Assembly (NCBI GenBank): GCA_039707465.1 | Contig: CM077645.1 | Location: 141,193,503-141,257,502, forward strand | Reading direction: 5' to 3' | DNA from: Rhabdophis nuchalis | Taxonomy: Eukaryota; Chordata; Lepidosauria; Squamata; Natricidae | DNA length: 64,000 nt | Shown here: positions 33,195 to 45,258 of the stretch, one piece after another | How positions within the stretch are numbered: position 1 is the first letter of the stretch | How the letters are laid out: each line of letters begins with the position of its first letter | Notes under the pieces: generated by a model | What the model saw: only the letters and a program-made list of their open reading frames with translations | Database searches by the model: none | What the model was told of the DNA's origin: nothing | Made by a program: the position numbers and the translations under genes

Positions 33195-33625
33195 GCATGA
33201 AGCAAAACTGTGAATTCTGCTCACTCACATACAGCAAAGTCTCAGAGAGTTATGAACCAATTAAGTGAACTAATTGTCTCCTCCCCTTCCCTTTTGCTCC
33301 TCTTTTATTTCCTCTGGGAGGGGCCATTCATCACCCCCCTGTGGCCTTACTCCCAAGTTGACCCCTGTTCTTTAGCTGTACCCTTCATCTGGCAACTCTG
33401 TGCATGTGCACACTGGGAACAGGCTACAGCTATTCATCTGCCTCACTGATGTCTGACTCTGAAGGCAGCTAATAACTTGCATACACTGGCCCTCTCTCTA
33501 CCTCCAGCACAGACATCAGAGCCTTCTCCAGACTCCAGGACTGGCCCATGTTCCTCCCCAACCTCTTCACTGTCTGAATCTGCTGCCAGGTCTGCTGGCC
33601 ACTGATGGGCCACAACAGCTGCTAT
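33195..33625 (-). mobile_element. LTR-like fragment
   Basis: The minus strand begins TGTTGTGGCCCATCAGTGGC and carries a Ser/Asp/Glu-rich stretch (DSDSEEVGEEHGPVLESGEG). It ends beyond a TATA-like GAAATAAAAGAGGAG region. Such blocks are typical of reptile LTR retrotransposon LTRs. No gag or pol, and the far end and any short duplication are not clear. The TTGTGGCCCAGCAG start recurs at about 15363-15382. Confidence 0.4.
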
Positions 33626-34627
33626 ACAAACCCAGCAGTCCCATTTGTAGAATCTTTTTGGTAAGTGAACCTGGAAATCCTTTAAGTGTATGAAACAGTT
33701 TGTGCCTGCAAGAAATGACACGAGGCATACCAGGCCTTGATATCAATGGTTCCCTCTCCATCCTTCTCCTGACTCTTTTACTTAGGGCCTGACATACTTC
33801 TTTTCCTGAAAATGGGCTTGCTTGAATTAACTATCATTTAGCTTTAATTTACCTATTAGAATAAGATTCCTGAAAGGGAAAAAAAAGCAAAGAAAATAAA
33901 GTGATTGGATTCAAGTACATTACTAAAGCCCCTTGTTTTGCTGACGGTCATCTCCAGCATTTTTAGGGTAACTCCTTATATCAACAAAATCAATTTATTC
34001 ACCCCTTTTCAGATATCTTTGTTCCCCTTTCTTTCCAGGAATGGAATTTCTCTTCTTTTTCCCAGCTACACGATGTCTACCTATCCTTCTTTAGGATCTT
34101 TCTCTCTCTCTTTCTCTGTAAGAGAAACTGAGATGTGTTTAAGTTGTATATCTTTAAACCTCCTATCTTACCTGCTTTGTGAGAGACCTCCTATTGTTTC
34201 AACCTTGTCTTCTGACCTTAGTTACACCATGAAGATGATGCCATATACTCCTTTTTGTCTGGTTCTCCATCCAGCAGGTTTAAAAAGACATATTTATTTG
34301 GCTTTTTGATGTTTGGGCAGGGGTGGGTAGAGTTATTACATAAACTACTACCTAATAGTAGTCTTTCACACTTTTATATGCTATGAACTTATAAGTCGTC
34401 TGATTTTTCCCCCTGCCCATCATATATCAATGTCTGTCCTCTCAGTTTTGTGGCTTCCTCCTTCTATAGTGGAACTCTGTACAGTATACATTCCATTAAA
34501 CTGAATCACTACACCAAATTCGCCACTTTTCTTTTTTGCTTATCTTTATTAAATGTACACACTACTTAAGATCACTTTGTTATTTTAAGACCCAAGGGAC
34601 TGAGTTACCTTATGCACTGTTGATTCG
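33626..34627. other. No gene recognised
   Basis: A 134-codon frame (33905-34309) has no motif and no clear splice borders; treated as chance. Confidence 0.45.
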
Positions 34628-34644
34628 AGTTATTGACTATTCTT
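34628..34644. repeat. Target site duplication, left copy (17 bp)
   Basis: AGTTATTGACTATTCTT, identical to 35540-35556. Confidence 0.93.
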
Positions 34645-35539
34645 TTTTTTTTAAACAATTTTTTATTTTTGAACAAACACAAACAAATATAACAAAAAAC
34701 AAAAAACATAAACTCCATTACAAATTGTAGAAAATGTGTCAGTTGGTTACAAACTGTGCATCTCTTCCATAGTCATATTCATATCAAATCACATATTTTA
34801 GTTCAAATATATTTATATATATTACAATTATTATACCTCAACCTTCATTTGACTATCTTGTTTCCAGCCATTGATAAAATTTATTCCAAATTTCATGGAA
34901 TTGTTCACTGTCTTGCTCTCTAATTTCAAATGTTAATTTACTCATCTCTGCACATTCCATAATTTTATAAATAATTTCTTGCTGTGATGGTAATTTGTCA
35001 TTTCTCCAATTTTTGGCAAAGACGATTCTGGCGGCTGTCAAAATATTCACAATTAGGTATTTCAAATTTTTGTCGAATGTTTCTAAAGTAAGTCCAAGCA
35101 GGAAGAGTTCGGGTTTGAAATCTATATGTTTTCCTGTTATTTTGTCCAACCATGTGTGGATCATACTCCAATAATTTTTGGCCTCCGAGCAAGTCCACCA
35201 CATATGGTAGTAAGTACCAGGCGTCTGATGACATTTCCAACATTTTTGAGATTTGTTCTTACTCATTTTTGAGATTCTTGAGGGTGATAAGTGCCACCTG
35301 TAGAACATCTTGTATAAGTTCTCTTTGTAGGCTGTTGACATCGTCATTTTGTAATTTTGTGTCCACAATTTTTGCCACTTATCTAAGTTGATCCCATGCC
35401 CGAAGTTTTCCCCCCATATTATCATTGTTTCTTTCACTTGCTCTTCCTGGAGTTTAAACTCTAGTAAGTAGGCATAGAGTTTTTTAATTATTTTTTCATC
35501 GACGCCTGTTAATATTTTGTCTAATTCCGTCATTTTGTC
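34645..35539 (-). mobile_element. 5'-truncated L1 (895 bp)
   Basis: A perfect 17-bp duplication flanks an insertion with a poly(A) tail (T run at 34645-34652 on the plus strand), preceded by a canonical AATAAA-type signal. It contains the ORF2 C-terminus and a 3' UTR of about 200 bp. Its 3' end differs from the HAL1-like elements, so it is another L1 family. Confidence 0.92.
34853..35533 (-). pseudogene. L1 ORF2 C-terminal fragment (226 codons, open)
   Basis: Contains WGENFGHGINLDKWQKLW, ENLYKMFYRWHLSPSRISKM, then CWKCHQTPGTYYHMWWTC, the cysteine-rich C-terminal motif of L1 ORF2 protein (CxxC...H...C). It continues with FLLGLTLETF and AARIVFAKNWR to the natural stop at 34853. In L1 this region binds nucleic acid and is needed for retrotransposition. 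There is no stop or frameshift across 681 bp, so the insertion is young. Endonuclease and RT domains are lost by 5' truncation. The start codon given is internal; the fragment begins at the insertion edge. Confidence 0.9.
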
Positions 35540-35556
35540 AGTTATTGACTATTCTT
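35540..35556. repeat. Target site duplication, right copy (17 bp)
   Basis: Identical to 34628-34644. Confidence 0.93.
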
Positions 35557-36235
35557 ATTGTTTGGTTGTCTTGAATATCATGATCTCAAATATTATTTAA
35601 TAAATTGCAAAAATAAACGTAGCCTTATTAACTCCCAGAATACATAAGAGTGTTCAATCATTTTGAGTGTTCATCACTGAGAGGGTTGGTGCTATGAGAG
35701 GGCCCAATTTGTTACATGAGCAAAAGAAAAAAAATGTTTTTGTTCTCTCTCTCTCCCCCTCTCCCTCAATGTATTTGTACTGCAATAATGAGAAAATTCT
35801 AATATGTGAAGCAAAGAAAAACAGGGCATCAGAGACAGAAAATCAAAATTATTTCTTACTCATAAGAGCTTTGATTGGCAGAGTTTATTGAGGTGATAAA
35901 ATATGTTGTCCAGCTGTGCTTGTAAATATCAGGGATCACATCACACAATTCTCTTTCTCCCACCACCTATGATTTTCTGAGTATCTGAATTGTTGCAATA
36001 CTATATATTATGTATTGGAATTTCAAAAATTTGGATGGGGGAGGAGGGGAAAGCAGAAGTAGAATCTCCAGATTATTATTTTTTTTAAATTGGATAGTTA
36101 TAAAAGCATCTAGTTTTATCCATTGATAGACTCAGAAACAATTTCAGTTTGTACACTAGATTCAGATGAATGAGTCAAATGGTTTTTCCTTGAATCAAAT
36201 CTCTGAATCCAATTTTTGCACAACCCACATAAATA
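35557..36235. other. No gene recognised
   Basis: No recognisable feature. Confidence 0.5.
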
Positions 36236-36336
36236 CAAGCCCTCCAGCTATGTGGATTTCAATTCCCAAAGTTCTTAGCAATAATCAAGCTGACTAGGCA
36301 ATTCTGGGAAGACCTCACTTTGAGGAAGGCTACTGT
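36236..36336 (-). repeat. Degraded hAT-like or related repeat
   Basis: GTGGATTTCAATTCCCAAAG and GGCAATTCTGGGAAGACCTC resemble, in inverse, the interior of the 932-1023 element (GGAGAAGTCTGGGAGCTGAA). The ends are eroded. Confidence 0.35.
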
Positions 36337-38284
36337 AGAGTATTGTATGACATTCTGTCATACTATTGAAGTTTATTCAAGCTAATTATTATTTGTGAAA
36401 AGCAAATTCGCTCATAATGTTAATTTACTCCAACTTTGTCTACTGACATATTTTTCAACTTTATTTCAGCTGACAAATCTTCATCACAGCTTTCAGTATG
36501 CATCTGAAGGAGCTTTCTTGAACTTTCTTTGAACAGTTCTTTGTTGAGTCACACTCTTTTGTGGTATTCAGTTCCTGCACATATATTGTTGTTTACTCTT
36601 TTTGACATAGTTTGAATGTATAGATGATGAGGTAGAGTCAGCAGACGAGGCTCTCTTACATGTCTCCATACTATTCTTCATGCTTCATTCTGCAAAAACT
36701 GACACACAAATTATAAGAGTATCCAGTTCAGGCAAGACGTATTTTGTCAGCAGAGCTCAACAATTCAGTTTAAAAATTGTGGGTTTCCAACGTAAAGATT
36801 ATAAGAAACTGTTGAGGCTTGTCAATACAGTCCATCAATAAGAAAGAATCATTTATCATATTTTCTATGGAAAGTTTATGACACAGACAAGATACGCTTA
36901 CATTGATATGTCTCTTGACTCCTATGACTTAAAACGTCATAGTTCTTGACAAATTCAGGCACCCACTGAATATTTTGTAAATCTATCCACCGTATTACGT
37001 GTAAACATTCACAAAACATAGCTCTGGGAATAATAGAGGACTAATTATGTCACACCTTGTTTGGCTATTTTGCCATTCTGTCACGAACTGTTAAAATCAG
37101 CGGTGTGCTCTACAGGAATGTAGACCTGAAGCTCAAGCTGCAGAAGTTATAGTTTCATGCGTGGGAGATAATCAATTTCAGTTTATTCATATTCCTGTGG
37201 CTCTTTGTTTATCATGACTCTGGGTGCTGTACAAAAAAGAAATATAGTGCCTTAAATATTTATGTACCTCTCTTCCAACTGTGACAGCAGGAAGAAAACC
37301 ATAGGTCGAAGATCTTGTCCAAAGATTTTATAAATATATATTTATTTATGTTTTTATTGAATATATTTGTGCCAAAGTCAACTGGACTCTCGGCAGAATT
37401 TTGATTCATCGCTGGTGAAGAGTTACATTGATTGAGTGTCACCAACAGATGCTTCTTTAAAAAGCAAGAAACATTGTCTTCCTTGCTTGATAGAAAAATC
37501 TGGTGTATGCAGGGACAATCAAGTAACAACCATAGCCATGTTTATTCTGCCTCAACTCTCTGAGAGATCTTAGATCAGATGCCTTATTCAGCACCATGAT
37601 GAAGGGTTGATCTAGTCTGTCTGCTTATTACACAGATACATCAAGTCTGAAACTGGAAGGAAACAGTATTAAAAATACCGATTAAATAGGATTCAGGTGA
37701 GAGAATCTCACTAATGCTATCAATATCTGATCCAGTTCTACAGTCCATCCATGTCTTAGACTGTCAATCTTATTGATGAGAGTAAGTGTTTCTCCCAAGG
37801 GACCTTAAGGGACCTTAGGACTTGAACCATATATTGCCAGAATAAATATTGTACTTAGCAAAGTTTTTTTTTTAAAAAAAGACAAACCTTTCCTCTTCTC
37901 TTTTATAGCTAGCCAATTACACTCTTCCACAGACTCTTCTGTTAAAATCTTGTTTAGCTCCATGGTTACAGCATTTCTTATAACTGGTTTGTTTGAGATG
38001 GTTTGGAAAGCTATCAATCATCAAAATAGAACATGCAGGTTGTTAGGATTGCAATAAGAAAATTATTATTAAAAACATGATAATAATGTTACTTGTAAGA
38101 TAAAATAATTAAAGGATAAATGCAGCTTTGCAGTACTGTTGAAACTTCAACTGGTGGTTTTCAGAATATTCCAGCCACAATGCATTCAGTATCCCTCTGT
38201 CTTTATTTCTCCCTATAATCCTGCTTGCTCCTTACATTGTTTAAAGCAAAGTCTTTTTTCTGTTTTTCTCTTCAACATCTTCAG
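36337..38284. other. No gene recognised
   Basis: About 1.95 kb with no gene or named repeat seen. Confidence 0.5.
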
Positions 38285-38768
38285 TTTCAGGGATCTGACT
38301 CCATTACAATGTTTATAACCATCTTTAAAGTGCTCCATGGCACGGGACCTGGCTACCTGCGAGACCACATCCTGCCACATACCTCCCTTCGACCTGTCCA
38401 CTCCCACAGAGAGGGCCTCCTCAGGGTGCCGTCTGCCGGTCAATGCCGGCTGGCAACCACCAGGGGTCGGGCCTTCTCTGTGGCGGGTCCGGCCCTCTGG
38501 AACGACCTCCCCCCCCGACATCCGAACCATCACGGACCTGCGCCTCTTCCGCTGGGCACTTAAAACTTATTTCTTCCACCTGGCTGGCCTGACATAGATA
38601 GATTAACAAGTAATTTTAATTGAATTTTAATAATTATTTTAGCACAGAGTTTATTTAATACCTTTTATATTGTTGTACTTGTTGTGGGTTTTATCTTTTC
38701 TGTGCACCGCCCTGAGTCCCATCTGGGAGAATAGGGCAGTATATAAATTCGAAATAAACTAAACTAAA
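38285..38768 (+). mobile_element. L2 LINE 3' end
   Basis: Overlapping frames read TIFKVLHGTGPGYLRDHI, SLRPVHSHREGLLRVPSA and GRAFSVAGPALWNDLPP, then a 3' UTR with GTGCACCGCCCTGAGTCCC and an (AAACTAA) tail. A frameshift lies in a C run near 38515, because RTITDLRLFRWALKTYFFHL is in the second frame. 5'-truncated; no target duplication recognised. Confidence 0.88.
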
Positions 38769-39924
38769 CATTAACTGGACAAAAATAAGTCATAACGTTT
38801 TGTTTATTTCTCTAGCCTCACCCACCCCTTTCTGAACTGCGTCCTTGTACATTGTCCTATCTAGATAAAGAAAATGACAACAAAATAAACAAAGGAAGAA
38901 ATGTTCAATCTAAGAAAAATAAGACTGAGGGAAAATATAACATCAATGTCCAGTTGCATAAAAGGGTGCCATAGGAATTATTTTCTATTGCCATAGAAAC
39001 CGGAGGCAGAAATAAAGGGTATAAGATACAGCTGACTTCTTTAAATCTAAGTAACATTTTCTGACATTAAGATTTATACAAAATCTCCACAATTTACCTG
39101 TGGAAGTTTCCCATTTTTAAAAAGAGGCTGGATGGTTTAAATGGGTTCTTTTTGTACATTTCAGAAGATTGGACTAGATCATCTTTCCAGTTCCTTCCAA
39201 ATTCCCAATTTATGATTCCTAGTTTTCTTTTGTATTCCTTCCAGGCCATTCATCTCTCTTTCCATTTGATTTATCATAATTATATACTAAAACTTGTATT
39301 CATAAAACAGAAAGGGTTAAGGTTATTTGTAGGTGCAGTTAATTTATTACTAAGCTGGGAAGTAGTGTTTCCTACTTTTTTATGTGTACCAAGCTTACCA
39401 AGCTGCAAAAATCAGATGACCACTAAATAGAGACAAAGAAATATAGAATCCTTACTTTTTGGTGGGCAACATCTTTCTTGCAACTTCTTTGTCCTCTAAC
39501 TTTAATTGGAGAGTCAATTTGGTATAAAGAATAAAGGCATTAGCCTAGAATCCATGAGACTGAGTTTTAGTCTTGTCTTTAACATATAATTAGCTGGATA
39601 ATTTTAGATCCGTAGTTCTCTTTTGCACCTAAGAGGAATGCAGTGACTAACCATGTTATATGTTGTTCTGTAACTATTTATCCATAAAGAATGCAATAGA
39701 ATGGTTGATCAAATCTCCAAATCAAATTGATGGGTTTTTTTTTAACTACAAGCACTATCCTCCCCCTAAACAGTTGCTTAATACAGTGTTTCAAATGCCT
39801 GTAATGCAATTTCACAAAGCTCACCTAGATAAATAACTAATGTTCAGAATAAAAAATAATACTTCTGAAATGTCCTTCCAAGTAAATCAGCATATGAATA
39901 GAATCAAGTTCAGCATCTCCCAGT
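38769..39924. other. No gene recognised
   Basis: No gene or repeat recognised. Confidence 0.5.
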
Positions 39925-39992
39925 TTTATTACAATTTCATTGTAATTTTTACAATGACAATAAAGATTATTATTATTATTATTATTATTATA
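39925..39992 (+). mobile_element. Short LINE tail (Rex1/L2 type) with (TTA)n
   Basis: ATTTTTACAATGACAATAAA followed by GATTATTATT resembles the 3' end of the Rex1-like element at 7430-7455 with a trinucleotide tail. Confidence 0.5.
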
Positions 39993-40804
39993 ACTACACA
40001 ATTGTTTAAAATATATCTAATTCCTTCTTTCCTTCCTCCTTGTCCCTCCCTCCCTCCCTCCTTCCAACACAAGAGTTAAATGTGCCTCAATGTTATTTAC
40101 ATTGGCTGATGTCAAATGTATGGAAAAGGAGCTGCCTATACATGTCTCTATGGTATCAGTGAATGGTATAGTAAAAACAACAGGTTTTAAAAGATAAGAG
40201 AATCTCTCACTAAATCCTTCTTATAACATAATTCTAAGACTACAGTAGAAGAGGGGTAGATAGGGAACACTGAAGTTCAGTTCCCCATAGGCTATGTAAG
40301 TATATGGACTAACCAAAGCTGTAGGGAAAATAGTTTAAATAAGACTGTTTTAATGAGATAAGCTAAATGAATAAGATCAGGAACTGTTCTTTGGATTCAG
40401 TAATAAAGCAAAAAATTAGGAAATATTAGATATAGCTGCATTGAAGTATCTTTCTCCTAGGAGTATGTGTAAAACAGGAAAAGTTTTTTTCCACTGTTCT
40501 CAGAACAAAACAGCCCCCTTCATAAGGTTTCATTGGAATAAGACTCCTGAGAATGTTTTGAAAATCATAGTGTACATTGAAAACTTGAATCAAGCCTTTA
40601 CTTTCTTATTATGAAAGTTAAGACTACAAAGGCAGTTTTTGTTTACATTGTCTCTCTCTGGAATTTTTTTAAAAAAACCCTTTTTTTTAAGTCCCTTGTT
40701 TTGTCATTTTTATATGGTAGATCTATAGTTGCCTATGAAGAGCAGCCATCCAAAATACACAGTATACCTTGATATTACGATCACGGTCCACGATAGTATG
40801 ATAT
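39993..40804. other. No gene recognised
   Basis: Apart from a (TCCC)n patch near 40045-40062, nothing is recognised. Confidence 0.5.
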
Positions 40805-41163
40805 GATACCATGTCAATAGATGAGAATATTTGAAGCTCAGGGTTGAACTGTTCTTGGTTCTTGGTGCTGCCTAAGCTTGGTTGTTTTCATGTTTTCATG
40901 CAGACATTTAATTACCAATACTGTCAGTGCTAGTAGGGAGTGGGGTTTGCCCTCATTTTATATCAGTGTCTTGTCCTGTCCGTGTTGATTGGAATAGTCT
41001 TGCTGGTTCCTTAATTGGATTGTTGTTTACTGTGAGCTTGTTTGGCAGTTCTTTGTTTGGGATATTGCTTGCTTCTTGGTTTTTAATCCACTGTTAATCT
41101 TGGTGTTAATTTCTGCCCATCTGGGTGTTGACTGCTTTGATCTTTTCCTTTCCTTTTTGGCTT
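40805..41163 (-). mobile_element. Penelope-like (putative) retroelement fragment
   Basis: Minus strand: GATGGGCAGAAATTAACACC, AAGCTCACAGTAAACAACAA, ATATAAAATGAGGGCAAACC, TACTAGCACTGACAGTATTG, then AACAACCAAGCTTAGGCAGC. This block series is a known kind of squamate interspersed repeat. The downstream half matches 54176-54293. I link it to Penelope-like elements because of the 'CACTGATGATG...GAAACGTCTG' type consensus that it approximates. That assignment is an inference. Confidence 0.45.
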
Positions 41164-41185
41164 TTTGATGATCTCTTTTGAATGT

Positions 41186-41522
41186 TGGGGATGTGGTGGA
41201 TCAGTGGTTAAGACTCTGATTAATCAATCAGAGAGGCCGGCAATTCAGCAGTTTTAATCCCTAGTGCCATGTAATGGAGTGAGCTCCCATTACTTGTCCC
41301 AGCTTTTGCCAACCTAGCAGTTGGAAAGCATGTAAAAATGCAAATAGAAAAATAGAAATAGAAGGTAACAGTGTTCTATGCATTTAGTCATGCCAGCCAC
41401 ATGACCATGGAGATGTCTTCGAACAGCGCTGGCTCTTCAGCTTTGAAACAGAGATGTGTACTGCTCCCTAGAATTGGGAATGACTAGCACATATGTATAA
41501 GGGGAACTTAACCTTTACCTTT
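41186..41522 (+). mobile_element. Sauria-type tRNA-derived SINE
   Basis: The tRNA-like head (GTGGATCAGTGGTTAAGACT, AGTTTTAATCCCTAGTGCC as box B region) is followed by GGAGTGAGCTCCCATTACTT, CACATGACCATGGAGATGTC and the 3' end GACTAGCACATATGTATAAG ending in CCTTTACCTTT. This is the body and (ACCTTT) tail of the squamate Sauria SINE. Diverged copies are at 49425-49720 and 63301-63620. Confidence 0.88.
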
Positions 41523-41817
41523 GAATGGCATTTAGATGTCATTTATGTCTATGTTTTGATTTGTCTGAGTGCCAAGCTTCCATGAATTCTCAACAATTTT
41601 TGACCTTGGCTTGATCTATAATACTCTGTTTCACAGTTGAACCTTTGGTTATGTCTGTTCACATATTGTGAAATTAAGGGATAAGAATGCAAACTAAATA
41701 AATCTTTTTTTCCATTATTTAATTATTTCAGTATATGTCAGGTAAAAGGAAAAAACCTGTTGTGTGTTAATAGCTTGCTTTGAAAAAAGTTCCTTTTAAA
41801 GATAATTTTCCTTATAG

Positions 41818-41953
41818 GGGAAGGGGATGTATATGAGTGTTTTAAGCTGATTCAAGAAAACTTGAGGAAGTCTAATGATTTTGAAAAGCCTGGAGAACAT
41901 GCACGAAGATCCCAAGGACCTCGGTTGAACTTGATTTGTGGAAAGCCCTGCTG
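41818..41953 (+). CDS. Candidate host coding exon (136 bp), unidentified
   Basis: This is the only non-repeat open frame that I would defend. It is preceded by a pyrimidine-rich AATTTTCCTTATAG acceptor (AG at 41816-41817) and followed by CTG|GTATGT, a good donor (GT at 41954-41955). Reading in phase 2 (codon GAA at 41820) it is open throughout and encodes 44 residues, starting EGDVYECFKLIQENLRK and ending ARRSQGPRLNLICGKPC. Two bases at each edge complete split codons, so an internal exon is possible. I do not recognise the protein. A 136-bp open frame with splice signals can arise by chance, and no neighbouring exon is visible in this window. Confidence 0.35.
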
Positions 41954-42484
41954 GTATGTATAAAATCCAGCCATTAGACTTCCTTAGATTTAGAATAACT
42001 TTGTCACTTTAAATATATACTAATTGGCATACATTAAAATATTATTATATTATATCACATAGAGAAACAATATGCTCTAGGTTTGATGTATACATGTACA
42101 TGGTGAGAAAAATGAATCTTGCGAGTTTACCAGATGTGTAAATATAGCTTTATAAAAGATCTATGAAGTTATATAAATGAAAACCTTTTACTTTCTGTCT
42201 GCACTAACAATATAATAGCAGGGACTGCTTAAAATTATGTCAGAATAATTCCATCAGGCATATTTGTGTAAGAGAGGAGTTTTTGCCTGCATAATTACTG
42301 TAAAAATGGAAATGTGTGACTATGCTTACTCTTGCAAAAAATATTAGGCACAGTTTAGTTAGGAGTGTCTCTCCAATGATTGGGAAACTACATCTTTTCA
42401 GTATCCACCTGCATGCATCCTTTTCCAAACCAAGATTGACCTAAACACTAATGCATTCAACAAAGTTCCTAATTTATAAACTCA
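41954..42484. other. No gene recognised
   Basis: If the exon at 41818-41953 is real this is intron; otherwise unassigned AT-rich DNA. Confidence 0.45.
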
Positions 42485-43455
42485 CTAGCTGTACTCGGCC
42501 ACGCGTTGCTGTGGCCCAGTCTGGCTAAATGGCCAACCAATCTGTGTATAGATCTACACCTGCACACACAAACACGTACACACAACCACCATATAACACC
42601 CAACCTACCTACCTACTCTATTTATCGCTCTCTCTATCCCTCTACCTACCTACCTACTGAAATTTCCCCCCCTCTCTCTATCCCTCTACCTACCTACCTA
42701 CCTACCTACCTACCTACCTACCTACCTACCTACCTACCTACCTACCTATTGTATTTTCCCTCTCTCTCTCTATCCCTCTATCAACCTACCTACCTACTGT
42801 ATTTCTCCCTCTCTCTCTCTTTATCCCTCTACCTACCTACTGTATTTTCCCTCTCTCTCTCTATCCCTCTATCAACCTACCTACCTACTGTATTTCCCCC
42901 CCTCTCTCTATCCCTCTACCTACCTACCTACCTACCTACCTACCTACCTACCTATCTACCTACCTACCTACCTACCTACCTACCTACTGTATTTTCCCTC
43001 TCTCTCTCTCTATCCCTCTACCTACCTACCTACCTCCCTTAAACAAAAAATGGGCCACCTGGGAGTGTGCCACCACTGCGCCTTGTTTTGGGGCTAGTAG
43101 GCCTGCCGGAAGCCTCCTGGGACCAAAAATATGGGAGTGTGCCATATGTGAGGGAATGTTGGAGGCTTATTCGGTTACTGAGGAAATGACTGTTGGAAAT
43201 GTGAGGGGCGTGTGTGTGATGCATCATAAGAAGCAGCCGGGTGGGAGGAGCTTAAGGGAGGTGAAAACCTCAGAAGTGCATACCTTTTACATTTGTGCTG
43301 CTTGCACATGGCACAGGTGTTCCAGCCACACAAACTATACATATGATTGCTTCAGAAGTTCTTGGGAACATTGTGTGAAAATTTGGTGCCGATCAGTGCA
43401 GTACTTTTTGAGATTAGCGGCTTTGAACAAACTATTTTAAATTTTTATTTATATA
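42485..43455 (+). mobile_element. Unclassified repeat with CTAC core, copy 1
   Basis: The 5' end is CACTAGCTGTACTCGGCCAC followed by GCGTTGCTGTGGCCC. The 3' part GTGTGAAAATTTGGTGCCGA, TCAGTGCAGTACTTTTTGAG leads to an end in TTTTATTTATATAGAT. Both ends recur in the copy at 54308-54935, so these are element ends. The middle is a large CTAC/CTCT microsatellite (42604-43034) plus about 300 bp of unique sequence. No coding capacity is recognised and I cannot assign a superfamily. Confidence 0.65.
42604..43034 (+). repeat. (CTAC)n / 'TCTCTATCCCTCTAC' compound microsatellite
   Basis: Several CTAC runs are separated by 'TGTATTTTCCCTCTCTCTCT' and 'ATCCCTCTACC' units that themselves repeat about six times. 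It is a higher-order array of about 60-90 bp periods. Confidence 0.92.
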
Positions 43456-44485
43456 GATTTAATATACAAGACTCAGTAAAGCATTTAAAGCTTATGTTAT
43501 GAGGAATATTAAACTCTTGATCCTAATTTCTAATTTCCTGAGGGTTTTGAACCATGAGTGGAAATTGTAATGATGTTAGCATTTTAACCTTAAACTAAAG
43601 ATTTTTTAAATTATTACTAAACGTATTTCCTTGGTGCTGAAAAGCTTACAAGACCTGCTATCAGTTACAACCAAACAGTGAGTTCTACGGCCAGAACATT
43701 TCTTCCAATAATTCTATCACTGGAATTCAGATAGTTATGCAGAAATGTACACCAGCTTACAGCCTGATATTTCACTTGTGAAGAGATATTATGCATTGTA
43801 TCATATTGTATATTGTATTTTCATTCTCTTGTTGAAAAAAAAAATACCGGTACTACTTTGTTTAGAACATTTTAGAAGGTTCAAGCTGTAAAATTAGAGG
43901 TGGCAGATCTGGGGGGGGGAGGGGGGGAGCATGTAAGGACTGAGATATCTGACTTTCAATTCAAAATTAACACTAAATTATGTTCTTATATTAATGTCAA
44001 ATACAGTCATTTCATTAATAATAAATGTGCCTCTTTAAAAGAAACAAAATATAAAAAGAAACAGTAATTGCATTTTCTCCAGATTTTTTAAAAGGACTGT
44101 TTAGTGCTGCTACTTCTTCATATTATTGTCATACTACTTTTTGATTCTTTTCATTTTGTATCTTTGAATAAGTGTTGAGATTCTTGGCAACTGCCTGAAC
44201 TAGTTGCTCTATCACAGGAGGTTTTTATGAAGAGATTGGAAAGCTATTTGCCTGAAATGGTCTCCTGCTTGAGCTAGGGGTTAATCTAGACCTCAATTCT
44301 ATTATTCTTAGCAAGTTTTTAGAAGTGGTTTGCCATTGCTTCTTCTTAGGGAAGAGAGAGAATGGGGGATATATGTATAACACACATGCTTAAAGGCACA
44401 CCTATGCAAAGACAAAGAGTGTGTTTTATATTAATAGATATTGTATAAGGGTATATAAATCATTCATAGATCATTGATTATAGAC
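43456..44485. other. No gene recognised
   Basis: AT-rich spacer with a G-rich tract at 43911-43929. No gene seen. Confidence 0.5.
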
Positions 44486-44602
<117 letters not shown>

Positions 44603-44772
44603 TAAAAATAAAAATAAAATTTTTTATTTATAACCCGCTCTCTCTCCCTGAAGGGACTTGAGGCGGGGCACAGGGAATTTAAAATACATATAAAAATACA
44701 AACATAGTACAATATAAAATAAAATTAAACTAATCCTGCGCTAAAATCCCATATAAAGCTAAAAATTAATCA

Positions 44773-45234
44773 TTAAAAAACCCTAAAAACAGTTGAATAT
44801 CCTAGGCCGGCCAAGCAGAAAAAGTGTGTTTTTAATTTTTGCCGGAAGGAGCGGAGGTCCGTAGTTGTTCTAATATCGGGGGAAAGGTCGTTCCAGAGGG
44901 TCGGGCCCGCCACAGAGAAGGCCCTTCCCCTGGGCGTCGCCCACTGGCACAGCCTAGTGGACGGCACCCGGAGAAGTCCCTCTCTGTGGGAGCGAATCGG
45001 CCGCAGTGATGTATGGGGCAGGATGCGATCCTGCAGATAGCTAGGTCCCGTGCCATGGAGTGCTTTAAAGATGATAACCAACACCTTGAAGTGCACCCGA
45101 AAGACCACAGGCAGCCAATGCAGCTCGCGCAGGAGCGGTGTTACATGGGAAAACCTGGAGGTTCCCATAACTGCCCGCGCGGCTGCATTCTGGACAAGTT
45201 GAAGCCTTCGGGTGCACCTCAAGGGGAGCCCCAT
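44773..45234 (-). pseudogene. L2 ORF2 C-terminal region (153 codons)
   Basis: In frame with the 427-codon RT segment beyond a single TGA. Contains MGLPLRCTRRLQLVQNAAAR, LRELHWLPVVFRVHFKVL, IIFKALHGTGPSYLQDRI, RSHREGLLRVPSTRLCQ and GPTLWNDLSPDIRTTTDLRS, followed by KLKTHFFCLAGLG. This is the post-RT domain shared by all L2 copies here. It runs slightly past the usual ...LAGLG end, so the original stop may have been lost. Confidence 0.88.
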
Positions 45235-45258
45235 GTAGAGAGCATTGCAGTAGTCCAG

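Noticed and set aside
33905..34309. 134-codon plus frame
   Set aside because: No domain, no clear splice sites, and pyrimidine-rich composition that biases towards Ser, Leu and Phe. Treated as chance.
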